A stretch of 64,000 nt of DNA from Paramarasmius palmivorus (GCA_037176845.1 JAYKXP010000019.1:558001-622000); one strand, 5' to 3'. Positions 23,101 through 34,495 are shown, counted from the first letter of the stretch. Made by a program: numbers and translations. Notes: generated by a model not told the origin, from the sequence alone.

Positions 23101-23196
23101 AAGGCGGTCAGCTATATGAGGCAAAACCGCGCAATACTGTACACGAAGGTGTTCTTGTCGATATGGAACCGATTACGGATGAGGAAAGATAGGTGA
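20178..23196 (+). CDS. KDZ-type transposase-like protein with SWIM and CxC cysteine clusters
   Basis: Six exons (20178-20618, 20692-20833, 20881-21177, 21231-22210, 22263-22559 and 22609-23196) give 914 residues. The N-terminus is basic and disordered. At about residues 159-173 lies a SWIM-type finger, C-x-C-x9-C-x-H (ACMCPQGGFSDKPCIH). Cysteine clusters follow: C344, C348, C383, C386 and C392, and MFCNRCGAAPENVIWDG near 480. The last exon carries the signature of the CxC5/CxC6-associated KDZ class: GGIMCAWCTHSICYGFHCIP, GRNDVFSAMVTRWP, YDFACTLGPYCMTREP, VDGFHAKGHSKCS, NSSAAECGNSGLGRIRK. The family is a lineage of fungal DNA transposases. Just before the SWIM finger, an extra CSC segment (20640-20680) lies in a different frame within the first intron; homologous proteins might include it, so a frameshift is possible there. 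Position near the right terminus fits a transposase. Confidence 0.7.
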
Positions 23197-25340
23197 ATAT
23201 ATTGAAATCAGTTGAGCGGCAAAGCTGTTATTTTGTGACCAAGCGGTTGACATCAACTATCCACGCTTTCGCGAGGCAGGAAGATGGAAGGGGTGGGATT
23301 TCTGATTGCAGGTAGCACCTAGACACGAAAAGAGTCAGAAGAGATTCTGAGTCGTGCTCATAAACTACACACTGGAGAAGGATATCAGGGTAGTGTAGGA
23401 AAACCACCAAAACTTGGAGCAGAGACAAATAGTGTAGGTAAACTATTCAGGATACCTCGTGATGGAATGGTGCCCATAAACCAGAGAGATGGATCGAGGT
23501 AGCGAGTGGTGCAGGTAAACTATCCGGGATGCCTCGTGATGGAATGGTGCCCATAAACCAGAGAAATGAGCCGGGGTAATGGGTAGTGTCGGTAAACCAT
23601 TCGGGATGCTTTATGATGGAATGAATGATCCCCGTCAACCGGAGAAATGGATCGCAGTGGCAAGTGGTGTCGATAAACCTTGCCACAAGACCACTGCCTG
23701 AGGGGTGCGCGAACATGACTGATACCTAGGGAACAGAAAGCGAGCAGTTCAGACAAATGGTAAGGAATAGTGATGAAATACTCACGAATGACAGGGAACT
23801 AGTAGGTGTAACGTTGAAATTCCTGATTGCGGATAGCACCTAGACGTGAACAAAGTTAGAAGAGGTTCTGAGTAGTGCTCATGAACTACATACCAAAGAA
23901 GGGGATTAGAGTAGTGCAAGCAAACCACTAAAACTCGGGGGAGAGAGGAATAGTGCAAGGGAACTATTCAGGATACCTCGTGATGGAATAGTGCCTATAA
24001 ACCAGAGAGATGGATCGAGGTAGCGAGTAGTGCAGGTAAACTATCTGGGATGCCTCGTGATGGAATGGTGCCCAGAAACCAGAGAAATGAGCCGGGGTCA
24101 TGGGTGGTGTCGTTAAACCGCTCATCGCAACACTGCCTACGTGGTGCGAGAACACGTGCCCGGTACCCGAGTAAAGGAGAGCCAGCGATTCATGAGTTAC
24201 CAGAAAGGGGAAGAGGTGAACTGTACGAGACCAAGAGAAGACAGGTGAATGGCGAAATCACAAATGAAGTGACGGGTGGTGTCTATAGACTATTCACTGC
24301 GAAGGGGTCATTAGAATAAGACCTGAGAAGCGGTAAATCAGATCACGTTGGGAACCGTGCTAAAAAACCACTCACCGATATCGGAAAGGGGAGCAGTGCA
24401 AAATCACCGCCAAGAACCGCCAAGGAGAGGAATGGTGCTAATGAACCGTTCGAGATGGGTTGCACGGAATACAAGACTCAACAGAGCACCGTCAGAACAA
24501 TGCCATGAAACCAGCGAAGCGAGACCTGAGGAAATTGTTCGAACAGTGGAAGTATGGGGAGGTGCCTATAAGCCAGCAAATCAGACAAACCCAGGAGCAG
24601 TTTCAAGACACCACTCACCAACGGCGGAGATGTTGGAGTGGTGTGCAACAACCACGCGGTGATACGGAACCGTGCAGAAGAACCATTCGGAATGAGACAT
24701 GTCTGGATAGCGCGCATTGCCATGTGTAGTGAGCCCTAGGAATATTGGTGGTTTGTAAAGCTGTCAAAGCAAGTATTTTGTAGACCAACTTACCTCTACG
24801 AGCCGATAGAACGCGACGACGCCGCTGGTTTTGAGCTTTGTAGACGGATTCGACTGGGTGGTGCTAGGGGACTGCTCATTCGCCGCATGAAGCTCAGTAG
24901 TCCATGTACACTTCAGAGCTCGGATACCGGAGTAGTATGGTGGAACTTCTCGGTAAAGAAGTGGTTGAACAGTGTCTAAAAACCACCAATTACCGGGGAT
25001 CATTCGAATAGTGCGACAAAACTACTCACCTTAGGACACAGAAATCTTCACATACTTGCTCATCCACCTATCCCCAAGCACCTCTAGGGCCGCCTTCGAA
25101 CCACCTCCAGTTGTCCGACCCAATATCGAACCAGATATGACCCAATAATAGGTCCCTATCCAACGTTTGGCCGCTGGCTGGGTCCTTGCATTGAGTAGTG
25201 CTATGGCACCTCCGTGTCGCTTTTCGGGTGTCAAGAGCCAGTGGTGTTATAAAACCACTGAGAAATCGTGTGAGTGGTGCTGAGGAACTTGTGGGTAAAC
25301 TCTACGTAGCAGGTAAGAAAATTATTCCGTTACACTTTGC
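23197..25340. repeat. Right subterminal array of 22-bp dyads, with longer tandem repeats
   Basis: Over twenty copies of a dyad with 7-bp arms and an 8-base loop, usually starting GY and ending AA. Perfect-arm copies: 23948-23969 (arms GAATAGT/ACTATTC) and 25239-25260 (CAGTGGT/ACCACTG); a near-perfect one is 25006-25027. Nested in the array is a 77-bp tandem repeat (copies from about 23447, 23524 and 23601), itself within a roughly 521-bp direct duplication (about 23285-23600 against 23810-24120). No gene is supported in this 2.1 kb. Confidence 0.7.
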
Positions 25341-25455
25341 GGCACGTGCGACTAAATCATGACTTCTATTTTAGGACCCTTTGACGGGCTCGAATACAAA
25401 TGTGGACCGGCGCGACTCGGGAAAATGTCGGGCGCGAACGTCGTAGCGGGCTATG
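25341..25455. repeat. Right terminal inverted repeat of the large element
   Basis: Reverse complement of 3767-3881 with about 6 mismatches over 115 bases. Starts GGCACGTGCG and ends GCGGGCTATG. Confidence 0.85.
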
Positions 25456-25472
25456 TACTTAACGCCTGCCCC

Positions 25473-25483
25473 GGGGTTTCCGG
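25473..25483. repeat. Right candidate target-site duplication of the large element
   Basis: GGGGTTTCCGG, identical to 3742-3752, and directly followed by the resumed host codons (RRWVALPF). Confidence 0.6.
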
Positions 25484-26184
25484 CGATGGGTTGCGCTTCC
25501 ATTCATCTGTGCGACATTGGTCACCAGTGGTATGCAAGCAGCTCTTTGTGCTGCTTTGCGTTCTCAGTCACAATCTCGTTGCAGTACTTGGCCTTGTAAG
25601 CATAGTCACAGTGTTCCTCGAAACAAGCGGTACAAATGACGTACCGGGCTGCGGGCGGACGCTCTTTTCTACTTATATTTTCATCAATATCGGGGTGAAC
25701 CTCGTACTTACCCTGGTAACCGGTACGCAATTAATACTCTTTTTTCCGACGCCGTTTTCACAGAATGATAGGTGGAAGGTTCTGTTGGCTCTGTAATCAA
25801 ATAAAAAATATCGCGGAACCTGATCTAAACCTTACTCAGTGGGCACACTGGAGAAAATGCAGGAAAGCTCTAGCTCTCATGTAAGTCGGTAATCCCCTTT
25901 CTTGTGTAGGAACTAGAAGGCTCTTCAGTCTGGAATCTGGCGTTCTCTACCCAGTTGTGGTGGTCATCTATGTTGCAGTTGACCTCAAGGAATCAAGACA
26001 AGCAGCGATAGACCTATTACCCGTTGCTATTTTAGTCGCAGTGAGTTTGACTTTTATGTCCTGAACGAGGCTGACGACCATTTAGGGTATCGCTCCTACG
26101 CTCATCATTGTCCGGGCCAAAATGGGAAGCGCGTTTGAGCAAACAATTCGAATAGTAGACAGCAGATTACAGTACAATTCCTAA
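25473..26184 (+). pseudogene. 7-TM protein copy 2, 3' part
   Basis: Continues the split gene: GFRRWVALPFICATLVT, intron 25535-25590, VLGLVSIVTVFLE...VNLVLTLVTG, intron to about 25770, then RFCWLCNQIKN...KALAL, LESGVLYPVVVV and GIAPTLIIVRAK, stopping at 26184. Each block matches copy 1 in order and intron position. Stops do not interrupt the spliced frame, so disruption is recent or purely by insertion. Whether a shortened transcript is made from a promoter inside the element is unknown. Confidence 0.75.
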
Positions 26185-26282
26185 TTTACACGCTGGACTA
26201 TTGATTATCAACGCAATGTACAGTAAGATACATAGAATACGACCAGTCTCCCAAAGTCTGCAGACGCCCAACAAAAATGTAA

Positions 26283-29200
26283 TCAGAAATCAAAGGCATT
26301 GCTCCTCCAGCCCTCAGGCTCTCTTCTCCTTGGAGGTTCGACAATCGAATATCTCACTCGTTTCTCCTTCACGGTCTCTTTCTTTTGTACATGGTTTACG
26401 CCGATCGCAACACCTTCAACAGCTTCCATCACAGCCTTGCTTCGCTCTTGCGCAGCCGCAATGCCTGCCTCTGCTGTCTCTCGGGCATCGTTCGCGACCT
26501 TGATTGCTCCCTCTCGAACACCCTCAGTGACACCTTCCACCACTTCATCCGCTGTTGGCAGTTCGGGTTCTGCATGACGCGGCAAGAGTTGTGGCACAGG
26601 GCCAACTGTTACTTCCATATTGTCATTTCCGTTGTCTTCAGGTATGGTCACCTTCACACCCTTTAGGTTCACGTCCACTTCAGTGTTGGGTTGCTCCCCA
26701 TTGGAAGCCCCAAACTGGCGTAAAACATCCACAAATGACTCGTACCAGTCTGCCAAGGTAGGTGTCGGTGTCTTGTCTTCGTTCTCCGCCTCTTTAGCAT
26801 CGAGCTTTGTTTGAGCTTTGCGATGTGCCGCGATCCATATATCTGTCATGACCTTCGCAGAACCCTCGATTCCGATCTTCAGAACATCACCCAAGAAAAC
26901 CTCTATCTTCCTCCGTGCCCAATAAGATGACACCAGGTAAATGATCCATAGAGTAGGGTTCACAAGCAACGCTGTGACGATGGGGTGCCGTTGAGAGTGT
27001 GCGATATTTGGATGCACCGCGAGCGTTATGGCTGAACTCGGTAGGCGAACCTGAATGTTTTCGGCCTGGATCTCCAGCGCCCGACTACTAGATCCACTGA
27101 AGGAATCATAGTCGACCTGAAGCTCCATGTCTATCTGTGCCCCTGACTCTTCATCCTGCCCCAGTGCGAAATCTAAATCTAGATTAGCAACGCCTTCATC
27201 TTCGTAGCCCAATATACGCAGAAGCGTGTATTTAACATAGAAAGCGATGTTGTCCAGTTCCAATGTTAGAGACCGCGACCGAGTGGAACGCGGGTAATAA
27301 GTGGAAGTGAGAAGGCCATCGATCGAGACGCGTATGCGATCCATCGCCTGAACTTGTGTTGTCCGGGTTTGTGTGGTATCAGCGAGAAGAGGTGTTCGTT
27401 CATCCACTGCTACCGCTTCCTCCACTGCACCAAAGTCAACCCTTGTTTCCGACCATCTCTTCACAAGTATACTCCTCGGTGTAAGGAGATCTGCCAACGT
27501 TCCCCTAGTCCTTTCGACCTCGTCACTCTCACCATCCTCTCGGTAGGCCTGCACCTCCCCACCCGAGTTCACGGACAACGCACTCGAACTCAACGATTGA
27601 GATTGCGACATCGAGCTTTCATCTGGGCTAAGCATCGATGCTCTACGACCCCACCAATACTCCTCTTCATAAGCCTCGTGATCACCCTCGTCTTGGTCGA
27701 GGAAGATAGTCATTCCGCGTGGATCTACTACTCCTTCAACACTAGGTGATTTGAACTCGACCCTAGGAAGCGGTAGAGGTACCGGGACACCCGAATCGGC
27801 CTTGAATGTTGAAGAAAGTACGCTTCCGACGACACGTGGAATGACAAACCCGATGATGTCTGTCCATAAGGTATAGAATACATCTTGAGCTTTGGATTTG
27901 CCTTGGTGAACGGTTTCGCCAACATCATTGGCGAACTGGGCGATGTACTTCTGAATGTAGATTTCCAACCCTTGAAGGGTGCGTATAAGACGAAGAGTGA
28001 CGTGATCGTTTTCCAGAGCGTGGATGACTGTTGAAGTCTCTCTGACGAGGATGTCGAGGTTTGATTGTAGGTGGGTAGGTATAGGTGAATCATGTGAAGA
28101 ATCCTTGTTGGGTTGGGTACGCCGCTGGCTGGAGATTGTGATACTATTCCATTCCCTCAGTAACCCGCGGACATCCTTGATCATGGGCGCTTCTCCTGAC
28201 ATCTCTACCTCACCCTTCAGTACACCAGCATACGAGGCTCCAAACGAAGACGGAGTCGCTGAAAAGGGTGTATCGCTCGGACTCCGTGGTGGAGATATGA
28301 GATACACCTCCGGATCCTCGTAGAGGCTCTTCCTGACCACATTGTCTAGAGAAGACAGGAAGGACCGAAGTTGCAGAAGCTCGTCATCATCCACCTTGCT
28401 CTTTACCCCTTCCTCAACCTGATCGATACTCTGTGCGAAGGAAGCTTGCATATCAGAGACAACACCACCAAACGCGTTGATTAGTGGATCAAGAGATCTT
28501 CCACCAGCAAGACGTTCGATGAGAGCTTTCACGTCGGAAAGTATGTTGTCCAGAAGCACCTCTGCTCTAGACTTGGGAGGCGAGGTTGTAGATGCAGGTA
28601 TAGGTGGCGGGCGCAGGGAAGTAGGCAAATTTGGGGTGATTTCAATAGGAGTGGGGGAATTAGGGACAGGTGCAGTTAGCCCGAGGGGTCTGGTTGAGGG
28701 AGAAGAAGGGGATTGTAAGGGAGAGGTCGATAAAGGTGAATTATGGATGGAAGAAACACCACGATGAGCGCGCTCGAAATACTTTTCACATAGTGTGAGG
28801 ATTGTACGGAGCGCGGCTAGATGTTCAGGGTTCTTGTGCGCTTCGACGAGAATGTCGCGAATGGAGTTGATAGCTATTGTAGCCTTATCCGCGACATGCT
28901 GCTGCTCCATCTCTCTCTGCTTGCCTTTATCCGACCTTGGCCGGGGCTTGTCAAGCTCCACTTGGCGTATCTCGTTCACGGTACTCCCAACAGCATCCTT
29001 GACCTCCTCCAGGCCACTAGCGTTACTAGGCTGAGCGTCTGCTACGGCATTAGCCACACGGTCTGCAGCTTTTTCTATGCTCTGAGCGACCATTTCAACC
29101 CCTTCCGCGGCGTTTTCTACACCTTGCGCAATCGTCTCTGCCGCTTCTGCGACATGCTCGACGTCCCGGGCAAGGTGACCAAGCACCTGACGTGTCAAAA

Positions 29201-29794
29201 GGATGAGATTGCTGACAAGAAGACGGAATGTCGCCGACGTGATAAGTAGTTGGATGAGTGACTCGGTGGAGGTTACAAGTGCTGCGATATCGCTGGAGAC
29301 CTCTTGAGCAGATACTTCAACGTGGGTCTCTGTGCTCAATTGCGACGAAGGAATAAGGGTTCGTAGTTGGCGGATGTTGTAGACAATGTTCTGGATCTTA
29401 TTATCGTCTTCAATAAGTGATCAGCAACAGTATATTCGGGGATTATGAAGTATGACCTACAATTCTTATCTTCCCCAAACTCAATCAATGCCTTCCCCAG
29501 TTCTCTCAAACTCCCGACGACACCTCTGCCTGCTACGCTCAGCTTTCGACTTCTACTCTCCCTCAATAGTTCCGACCTCAAAACTTTCTTCACGAGTACC
29601 TCTAGCTGATCCTGCGAGGGTAGTTTTCCCGCCTTGAGCGCATCCACGCATTCCAGCGCCTTACGCGTCCGAGATGCCCAATATCCTTGCCTGTCTTGCT
29701 TCTGATGGAGAAGCGGCTCCCGTTCGTTATCGTATCCGTAGAAGTCCCTAGCATGCCTTCTACGGCGACGAAAGCAAGAGGTACATATGCCCAT
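26283..29794 (-). CDS. HAM1-like protein (DUF5923/HAM1 domains)
   Basis: Two exons (29461-29794 and 26283-29407) with a 53-base intron give 1152 residues. The start MGICTSCFRRRRR has cysteines next to a basic run, a plausible acylated membrane anchor. A HAM1-type N-terminal domain follows (residues about 30-160: LKAGKLPSQDQLEVLVKK...), then alanine/glutamate-rich amphipathic helices, S/P-rich linkers, a middle beta-rich part (DNIAFYVKYTLLRILGYEDEGVANLDL...), and the NPTLWIIYLVSSYWARRK segment of the HAM1 C-terminal domain. The family is fungal and found in filamentous species; lipid-binding or membrane tethering is suggested but unproven. Length fits the family. The intron acceptor (TTGAAG) is ordinary. 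Confidence 0.75.
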
Positions 29795-31454
29795 GATGGA
29801 ATGGCATTCGAGGTAAGAGCAGAGGGAGAGAAGGGGGCATTTCGTGACGACAGTTGTCGTCGTGTGAGGTCATCAGAGTTGTCGGGAGCGGCGGCATCGG
29901 CGGATAGTATCCAAATATGGCAATCAACTCCGTCACTCCCGAGTTCGGGACTTCGGTCGAACTGTCCGACAAGGCGCTATTGCTGAAGCGCTCAAGAAAC
30001 AGTCTTGCTTCCCATGAATCCCTTCGAAGAAATGAAAAAGTAAAACTTTCACGCTCACTACAACGGTCGTGAAGTTTTCATACATGTCCTGCACGCTTCA
30101 AAGAATCAAGATAGCCTGAGATACGCCTATCCAGCTCTACATAGTACATCGTTGTCTGATTTGCTGTTTGCATGACTAGCCGCATAGATTATGCGGGAGT
30201 GTTCCTTCGGAAGTGGGCAGGAAAGACGTCGACGGTCGTATGTAGAGTTCGAACTGGGCCTGTACATATTGTTATGGGTGAAAAACCAAATGCGATTAGT
30301 AAACGTTGTAAATGTTACTAACTGGTACACGCTCAATCCCCTCGCGAAAAAAAAAGCTAGAGCGACGATCAGGTCTTCAAACTTTGACGAGAGAAAATGT
30401 CAGAGACCTGTCATTCGCAAGAGGGTGACACTAGAAGAATAATGGATTCCAGCTGTTTTCCCGTAACTTCCAGTCCGTGGGCTACCCGGATTATACGCCT
30501 CTAGTTCGCTCCGGTGAGTGATGGTGATAGTTCATCCCACTGACACAAATGCAAAAACAGGGAGTGATTCCGTCCATGAATCCTGTGCCTCTTCTGTCTG
30601 GATTGCTGGGTGAAGGTCACAGAAGACGAGGGATACTGGTGGTTCGGAGGAAAGGAGATACGAGCGTCTATGGCGAGTCACAGCGGAAGTTTCTTGTGTC
30701 TCAACCACCATCAACAAATCCTTCATGTGTGCTTAAATCAGGCTCAACCCACCAGTCATGGTTCTTGAACAGCAACATATCGAATAAGACCGTATATTCA
30801 AGAGAATTGGCTCAAGTTTTTCGTCCTAGGTGCGTAATCAGCATTGTACACGACACGCAGGTTTGCTTATCATAACTATTCTTATTCGGCAGGACACATG
30901 CCCCGAAATTGAATGGGCCATGGAGAGTCTCTTGTTCTTCTTCGTTCGGAACCCTCTTGCCGTCGACGTTCATGCGGTGGAATGCCCAGTTGACCAGTGC
31001 CGGAGTCACTGAGCCAGTATTATCCCCGGAACACGGCTTTCGCGTCATGATCTAGCAACGACTCAACGCCAGATCATTCCAAAATTTCAACATCGTTGCC
31101 CAGGATGGCCGGCTCTGAAGTTTCAGAGAGACGATTTCTCTCAGTATTCCGTTGGTGTCCGTGCATTTGACACTAGCCGAGCATCCGATGCGACACCTTG
31201 CGGATGATCCAGCACAGCACAAGGTACGACGCCTTCTTCTTCCATGGCAATTCATTGATTGACATTCGGTGTAATCAGAAGTTCGCAATGCACAAGGTTG
31301 ATTTGTCGAGCTTGACATATCTAGGACCTACTGTATAAAAGAAGGTACACATACTGTTCTAAGAAGTATCAAACCTAATTCTTCTTGCTCAGGTCAAGAA
31401 ACTAATCAGATATAAGAGCCTAATCGTCGCCATCTTTTGTCTACCAGTCAATAC
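29795..31454. other. 1.66 kb without a supported gene
   Basis: A minus-strand frame at 31052-31318 is cysteine-rich but basic, with no signal peptide or splicing support; another at 30532-30726 is equally weak. A decayed gene is possible. The right end holds the promoter of the next gene. Confidence 0.3.
31334..31340 (+). promoter_or_regulatory. TATA box of the lyase gene
   Basis: TATAAAA, 121 bases before ATG 31455. Confidence 0.5.
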
Positions 31455-32499
31455 ATGCAGCTCAAACTATCAGTCTTCGCTCTCTTTGTCTCTCTAGCCT
31501 CTGTGTGTTCCTTTTTCACTCCACCGCAGCCACAAAGCTGACCTCCTACGCCTTTCTCAGGTCAACGCAGCAGCATTATCTGCTAGACAGTCGAGCTCAG
31601 TGTCCATATCATCGCTCCTCCCTCCGAGTAACCTCAAATCTAAATGGACAACACTCCCCGGTCAACCTAATGCACTCCCCCTCGATGATTCTACCCTTCG
31701 TCCGCAGAAGGTTCTTACCGCCCTTCCGCACCCATATGTCACCGCTCCTGATGGCAAAACAAAAGCCATGAAAGCCCACTTCCCCAAAGGTTCATACACC
31801 TTCTCCCATGAACCCCAAGGCGGTCTGTCCTTCTACGCCCCCGGCCCATCAAGCGTCAACCTCGAAACAGCCAAAGAAGCCTGGTTTGGCTACTCTGTCT
31901 TCTTTGACGAAGGCTTTGGCTTCCAAAAGGGCGGCAAACTCCCCGGGTTGTATGGTGGCGACACAGCCGATGGATCTGTTTCCTGCTCTGGCGGCAGAAA
32001 AGACACAACTTGTTTCTCGGTTCGATTGATGTGGCGCACGGGCGGAGCTGGTGAACTATATGTTTATCTTCCGCCGTCGTCCGTAGATCCCAAATTCGCG
32101 CCGAATGACAAATTGTGCGATATACCGAATTCGCATTGTAATGATGCATTCGGTACGTCGGTGGCGAGGGGAGCGTTCACGTTCAAGGCGGGACAGTGGA
32201 ATACCATTAGTCAGAGGGTCAAGTTGAACGATGCTGGCAAGGCAAATGGGGAGTTGGAGTTGTTCTTTGAAGGAAAGAGCGTTATCTCTGGGAAAGGGTT
32301 GATGATTAGAGGTGATGGAAAGGGCAAGATTCGTGGTATTCAGATGCAGACATTCTTCGGTGGTGAGTCTTCCGTTTCTCAACGTGTTCAGTTTCTGGAA
32401 CTGATCACGAATACAGGCTCCGATGAATCCTGGGCGTCACCGAAGGATCAGGATTTGTACTTCGCTCATTTCTCTGCGGGTATTTCGCAGACTCTGTAA
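31455..32499 (+). CDS. Secreted PL14-like polysaccharide lyase
   Basis: Exons 31455-31502, 31561-32362 and 32417-32499 make 310 residues. A signal peptide (MQLKLSVFALFVSLASVNAAA) is cut before a short S-rich spacer. The body has the beta-jelly-roll look of the alginate-lyase-like PL14/family found in fungi: EAWFGYSVFFDEGFGFQKGG, KLPGLYGG, FSVRLMWR, GQWNTISQRVKLN, IRGIQMQTFFGG and KDQDLYFAHFSAG. Such enzymes cleave uronic-acid polysaccharides by beta-elimination outside the cell. Exact substrate cannot be told. The first intron splits the signal peptide from the mature protein. Confidence 0.8.
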
Positions 32500-32655
32500 C
32501 AATCAGCGCTGAGCTGACGCCTTAATACTAAATTATTTCTTTACAATGGTATGGGGAATGAATATTGCATCAAAGCATGTAATGTAGATAACGCGAACAG
32601 ATATGAGTTGACGTGTTCATCACAGCGAGGTATCATAATTCCTCCGACCAAAACA

Positions 32656-33032
32656 CTACTCCTTCAACTGTATTGACTGTGCAGCAGCCCATTTCCGCAA
32701 CACCTCGCTTTTAGAAAAGTCGAGGCAGATTTGACTCCATCTGAATGCGTAGTGACATCGTACGCTGTCGTTGAGGTGGGGCCACATATCAAGGGCCTTT
32801 TGTTGTCTGACAAGGAAGTAATAATTAGAACCTATATCTCAGCAAATGAGAATGAGACGTACGCATCTGGTCCATCGAGTACAAATGCAAGGTAGTGCAG
32901 TCCGAAATCGTGTATCATTGTCTCGATGGAAGAGTAGTCTGCCGACGACATGGTTTGTTGGATACGTTTTTGGATACGTTTGGATGTGCTGGTGGTCGAG
33001 GGATTCGCGATCAGCTTAAATACCATTTTCAA
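32656..33032 (-). CDS. Small orphan protein, 106 residues
   Basis: Two exons (32863-33032 and 32656-32806) join in frame. The product (MKMVFKLIANPST... through HDFGLHYLAFVLDGPDAQ, ending QSIQLKE) is helical and charged without signal peptide, membrane segment or known domain. The good GTACGT donor and the shared frame support reality; a later ATG (MVFKL) is an equal start. Confidence 0.45.
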
Positions 33033-34495
33033 GGTGGCTTTGGCATGAGTCAGAGTATAATGCTTTGATGCTTTGTTTTATTCGATGACAGCCGTTCCAT
33101 TGGCCGATGACTCTGTTAAATGCACGTCAATCCATGAACAATGCTTGAAGGTATAGAACACGCACATTGCAACACCATTTACACTTCAATGACATTCATG
33201 AATACATGAAAGTAGATCCCTTTGTCCATTCAAGCACACTTGAATGTGCTGTATGTAGGTCAACGTCAAGCCCAAACACGAGGCTAAATGAATGCGAATT
33301 TGAGCCTTCTGCAATAGAATCAAAGATTTCAGAAACATACCATTCCTAGTAATTGACTAGCGATATCGTCAGCGAAGCCCGAGGTCCATGAGAACGAGAT
33401 CATGGAAGACAGGAAGAAAGCCGCGCTACTGCTCGGCTACTGCCTACAAAGCCTACATATCTTTCTCTGGTCCTCCATCGTCACAGGTTCAACGGTTCAA
33501 TCCCAGTTTCAGGCATGTCAAGCCCTACATGGAATGAGCCCAACATTTTACCTATCGGACACGTAGTAGAGCACGGAGCAAAATTTTCGGTGAAAGGTGC
33601 GTTTCTAAATTCTGACCTATCGTTCCAGGCTGACATCAGGCATGTATCATCCACGTAGGGAACGACTCAACCTTCTCAGCGAGATTTTTGTTACAAATTG
33701 AACGTGTATTAGGATCTCGGTGTAGTACCGGGAGGAGGAAAAAAAGTGAACCAGAAGCGGACTAGCTCTCTACCCCGAATCGAAGCACAACATTAGAAGA
33801 CCGTGGTTCGCCAGGATAACCCAAATGAAAGACACCTGAAATCATGGTCAACCTACTGCACGAACGAAAGGGCAACGTTAATTTGGGCAGGCGAATTCGC
33901 CAGGTAGATATAGACCCCTCGCCAAGTTCGTGTTCTTCTGATGTTCTCGATGTCTAGCTCTAATGAACCTCTGGACATAGACGTGTTCCTGTCGAGTTTC
34001 CACTCTCAAAAAGGTGGTGCGACAATTTTGGAGAAGGATGGCTCTCCAGAGATGGAAACGCACAATTGCGAGTTCTGGATTCACCAACTTGAACGGCACA
34101 TGGAGTGCCAATTGCATCCAAAGACGCGTTTATGTCCTTCTCGCCGGTTCGGTATGCTAGGAAAACACATTGGTAGTCGAAGATGCTGCCGTTTCCTATG
34201 TTTCAACTACCTTCGAAGTTGAATGTCTAAGATGTCACCGGCTCTTTGTCCTCTCCCCGTGCCCCAAGTTCTTCTCTTCCCATTATACCCCAAGACTATA
34301 CGCTGCTCTTGCATGCAATACGTGGGCAACGGTGGCGGGACAGGTTTACAGAGGAAGTTCGGAGATATCGTAGGCCACGATTCTCACAGTCCATTGTTCT
34401 CCCAATTCTGCAATGCCACTCGAAGGCCACGACTTGGCATTGGTTCAAAAACCAGTGGCATTGTTCCTTTGATCATCTTTTTCTCCTTCACCGTC
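33033..34495. other. 1.46 kb without a firm gene
   Basis: A frame from 33941 (MFSMSSSNEPLDIDVFLSSF) with histidines and cysteines (ETHNCEFWIHQLERHMECQLH) could be a small zinc-finger-like exon related to the next gene, but no splice join was convincing. Confidence 0.3.

Larger units (their letters stand above)
3753..25472. mobile_element. Giant multi-gene KDZ-type DNA transposon, about 21.7 kb
   Basis: Four independent signs support one element. First, 115-bp inverted repeats at 3767-3881 and 25341-25455 differ at about 6 positions. Second, the repeat GGGGTTTCCGG lies just outside each end (3742-3752 and 25473-25483), and joining across it restores a 7-TM gene. Third, both ends hold arrays of a 22-bp dyad motif. 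Fourth, a KDZ-like transposase gene lies near the right end. Genes inside: MYND (+), F-box-like (-), 1046-aa orphan (-), hybrid-binding protein (+, broken by a Copia element), two small basic proteins (+), coiled-coil partner (-), KDZ protein (+). Without the nested Copia element it is about 18.4 kb. The outermost 14-17 bases on each side do not match each other, so exact termini are uncertain. Mushroom KDZ elements are known as multi-gene transposons; the full gene set is not one I can match to a described element. Confidence 0.75.

Noticed and set aside
4916..23196. TET/JBP dioxygenase, which often accompanies mushroom KDZ elements
   Set aside because: I looked for the HxD...H...R iron- and oxoglutarate-binding pattern in all spliced proteins here and did not find it.
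23447..24120. Regular repeats considered as a CRISPR-like array
   Set aside because: Repeats have no unique equal-length spacers, the genome is eukaryotic, and they belong to a transposon end.
3753..25472. Large element considered as a Starship
   Set aside because: No DUF3435-type tyrosine recombinase captain is visible and the element has clear TIRs with a KDZ-like protein.
30812..31318. Cysteine-containing minus-strand frames as a small secreted effector
   Set aside because: No signal peptide, high arginine content, no splice support.
33485..33520. Box-B-like GGTTCAATCCC suggesting a tRNA
   Set aside because: No matching A box or cloverleaf arms upstream.
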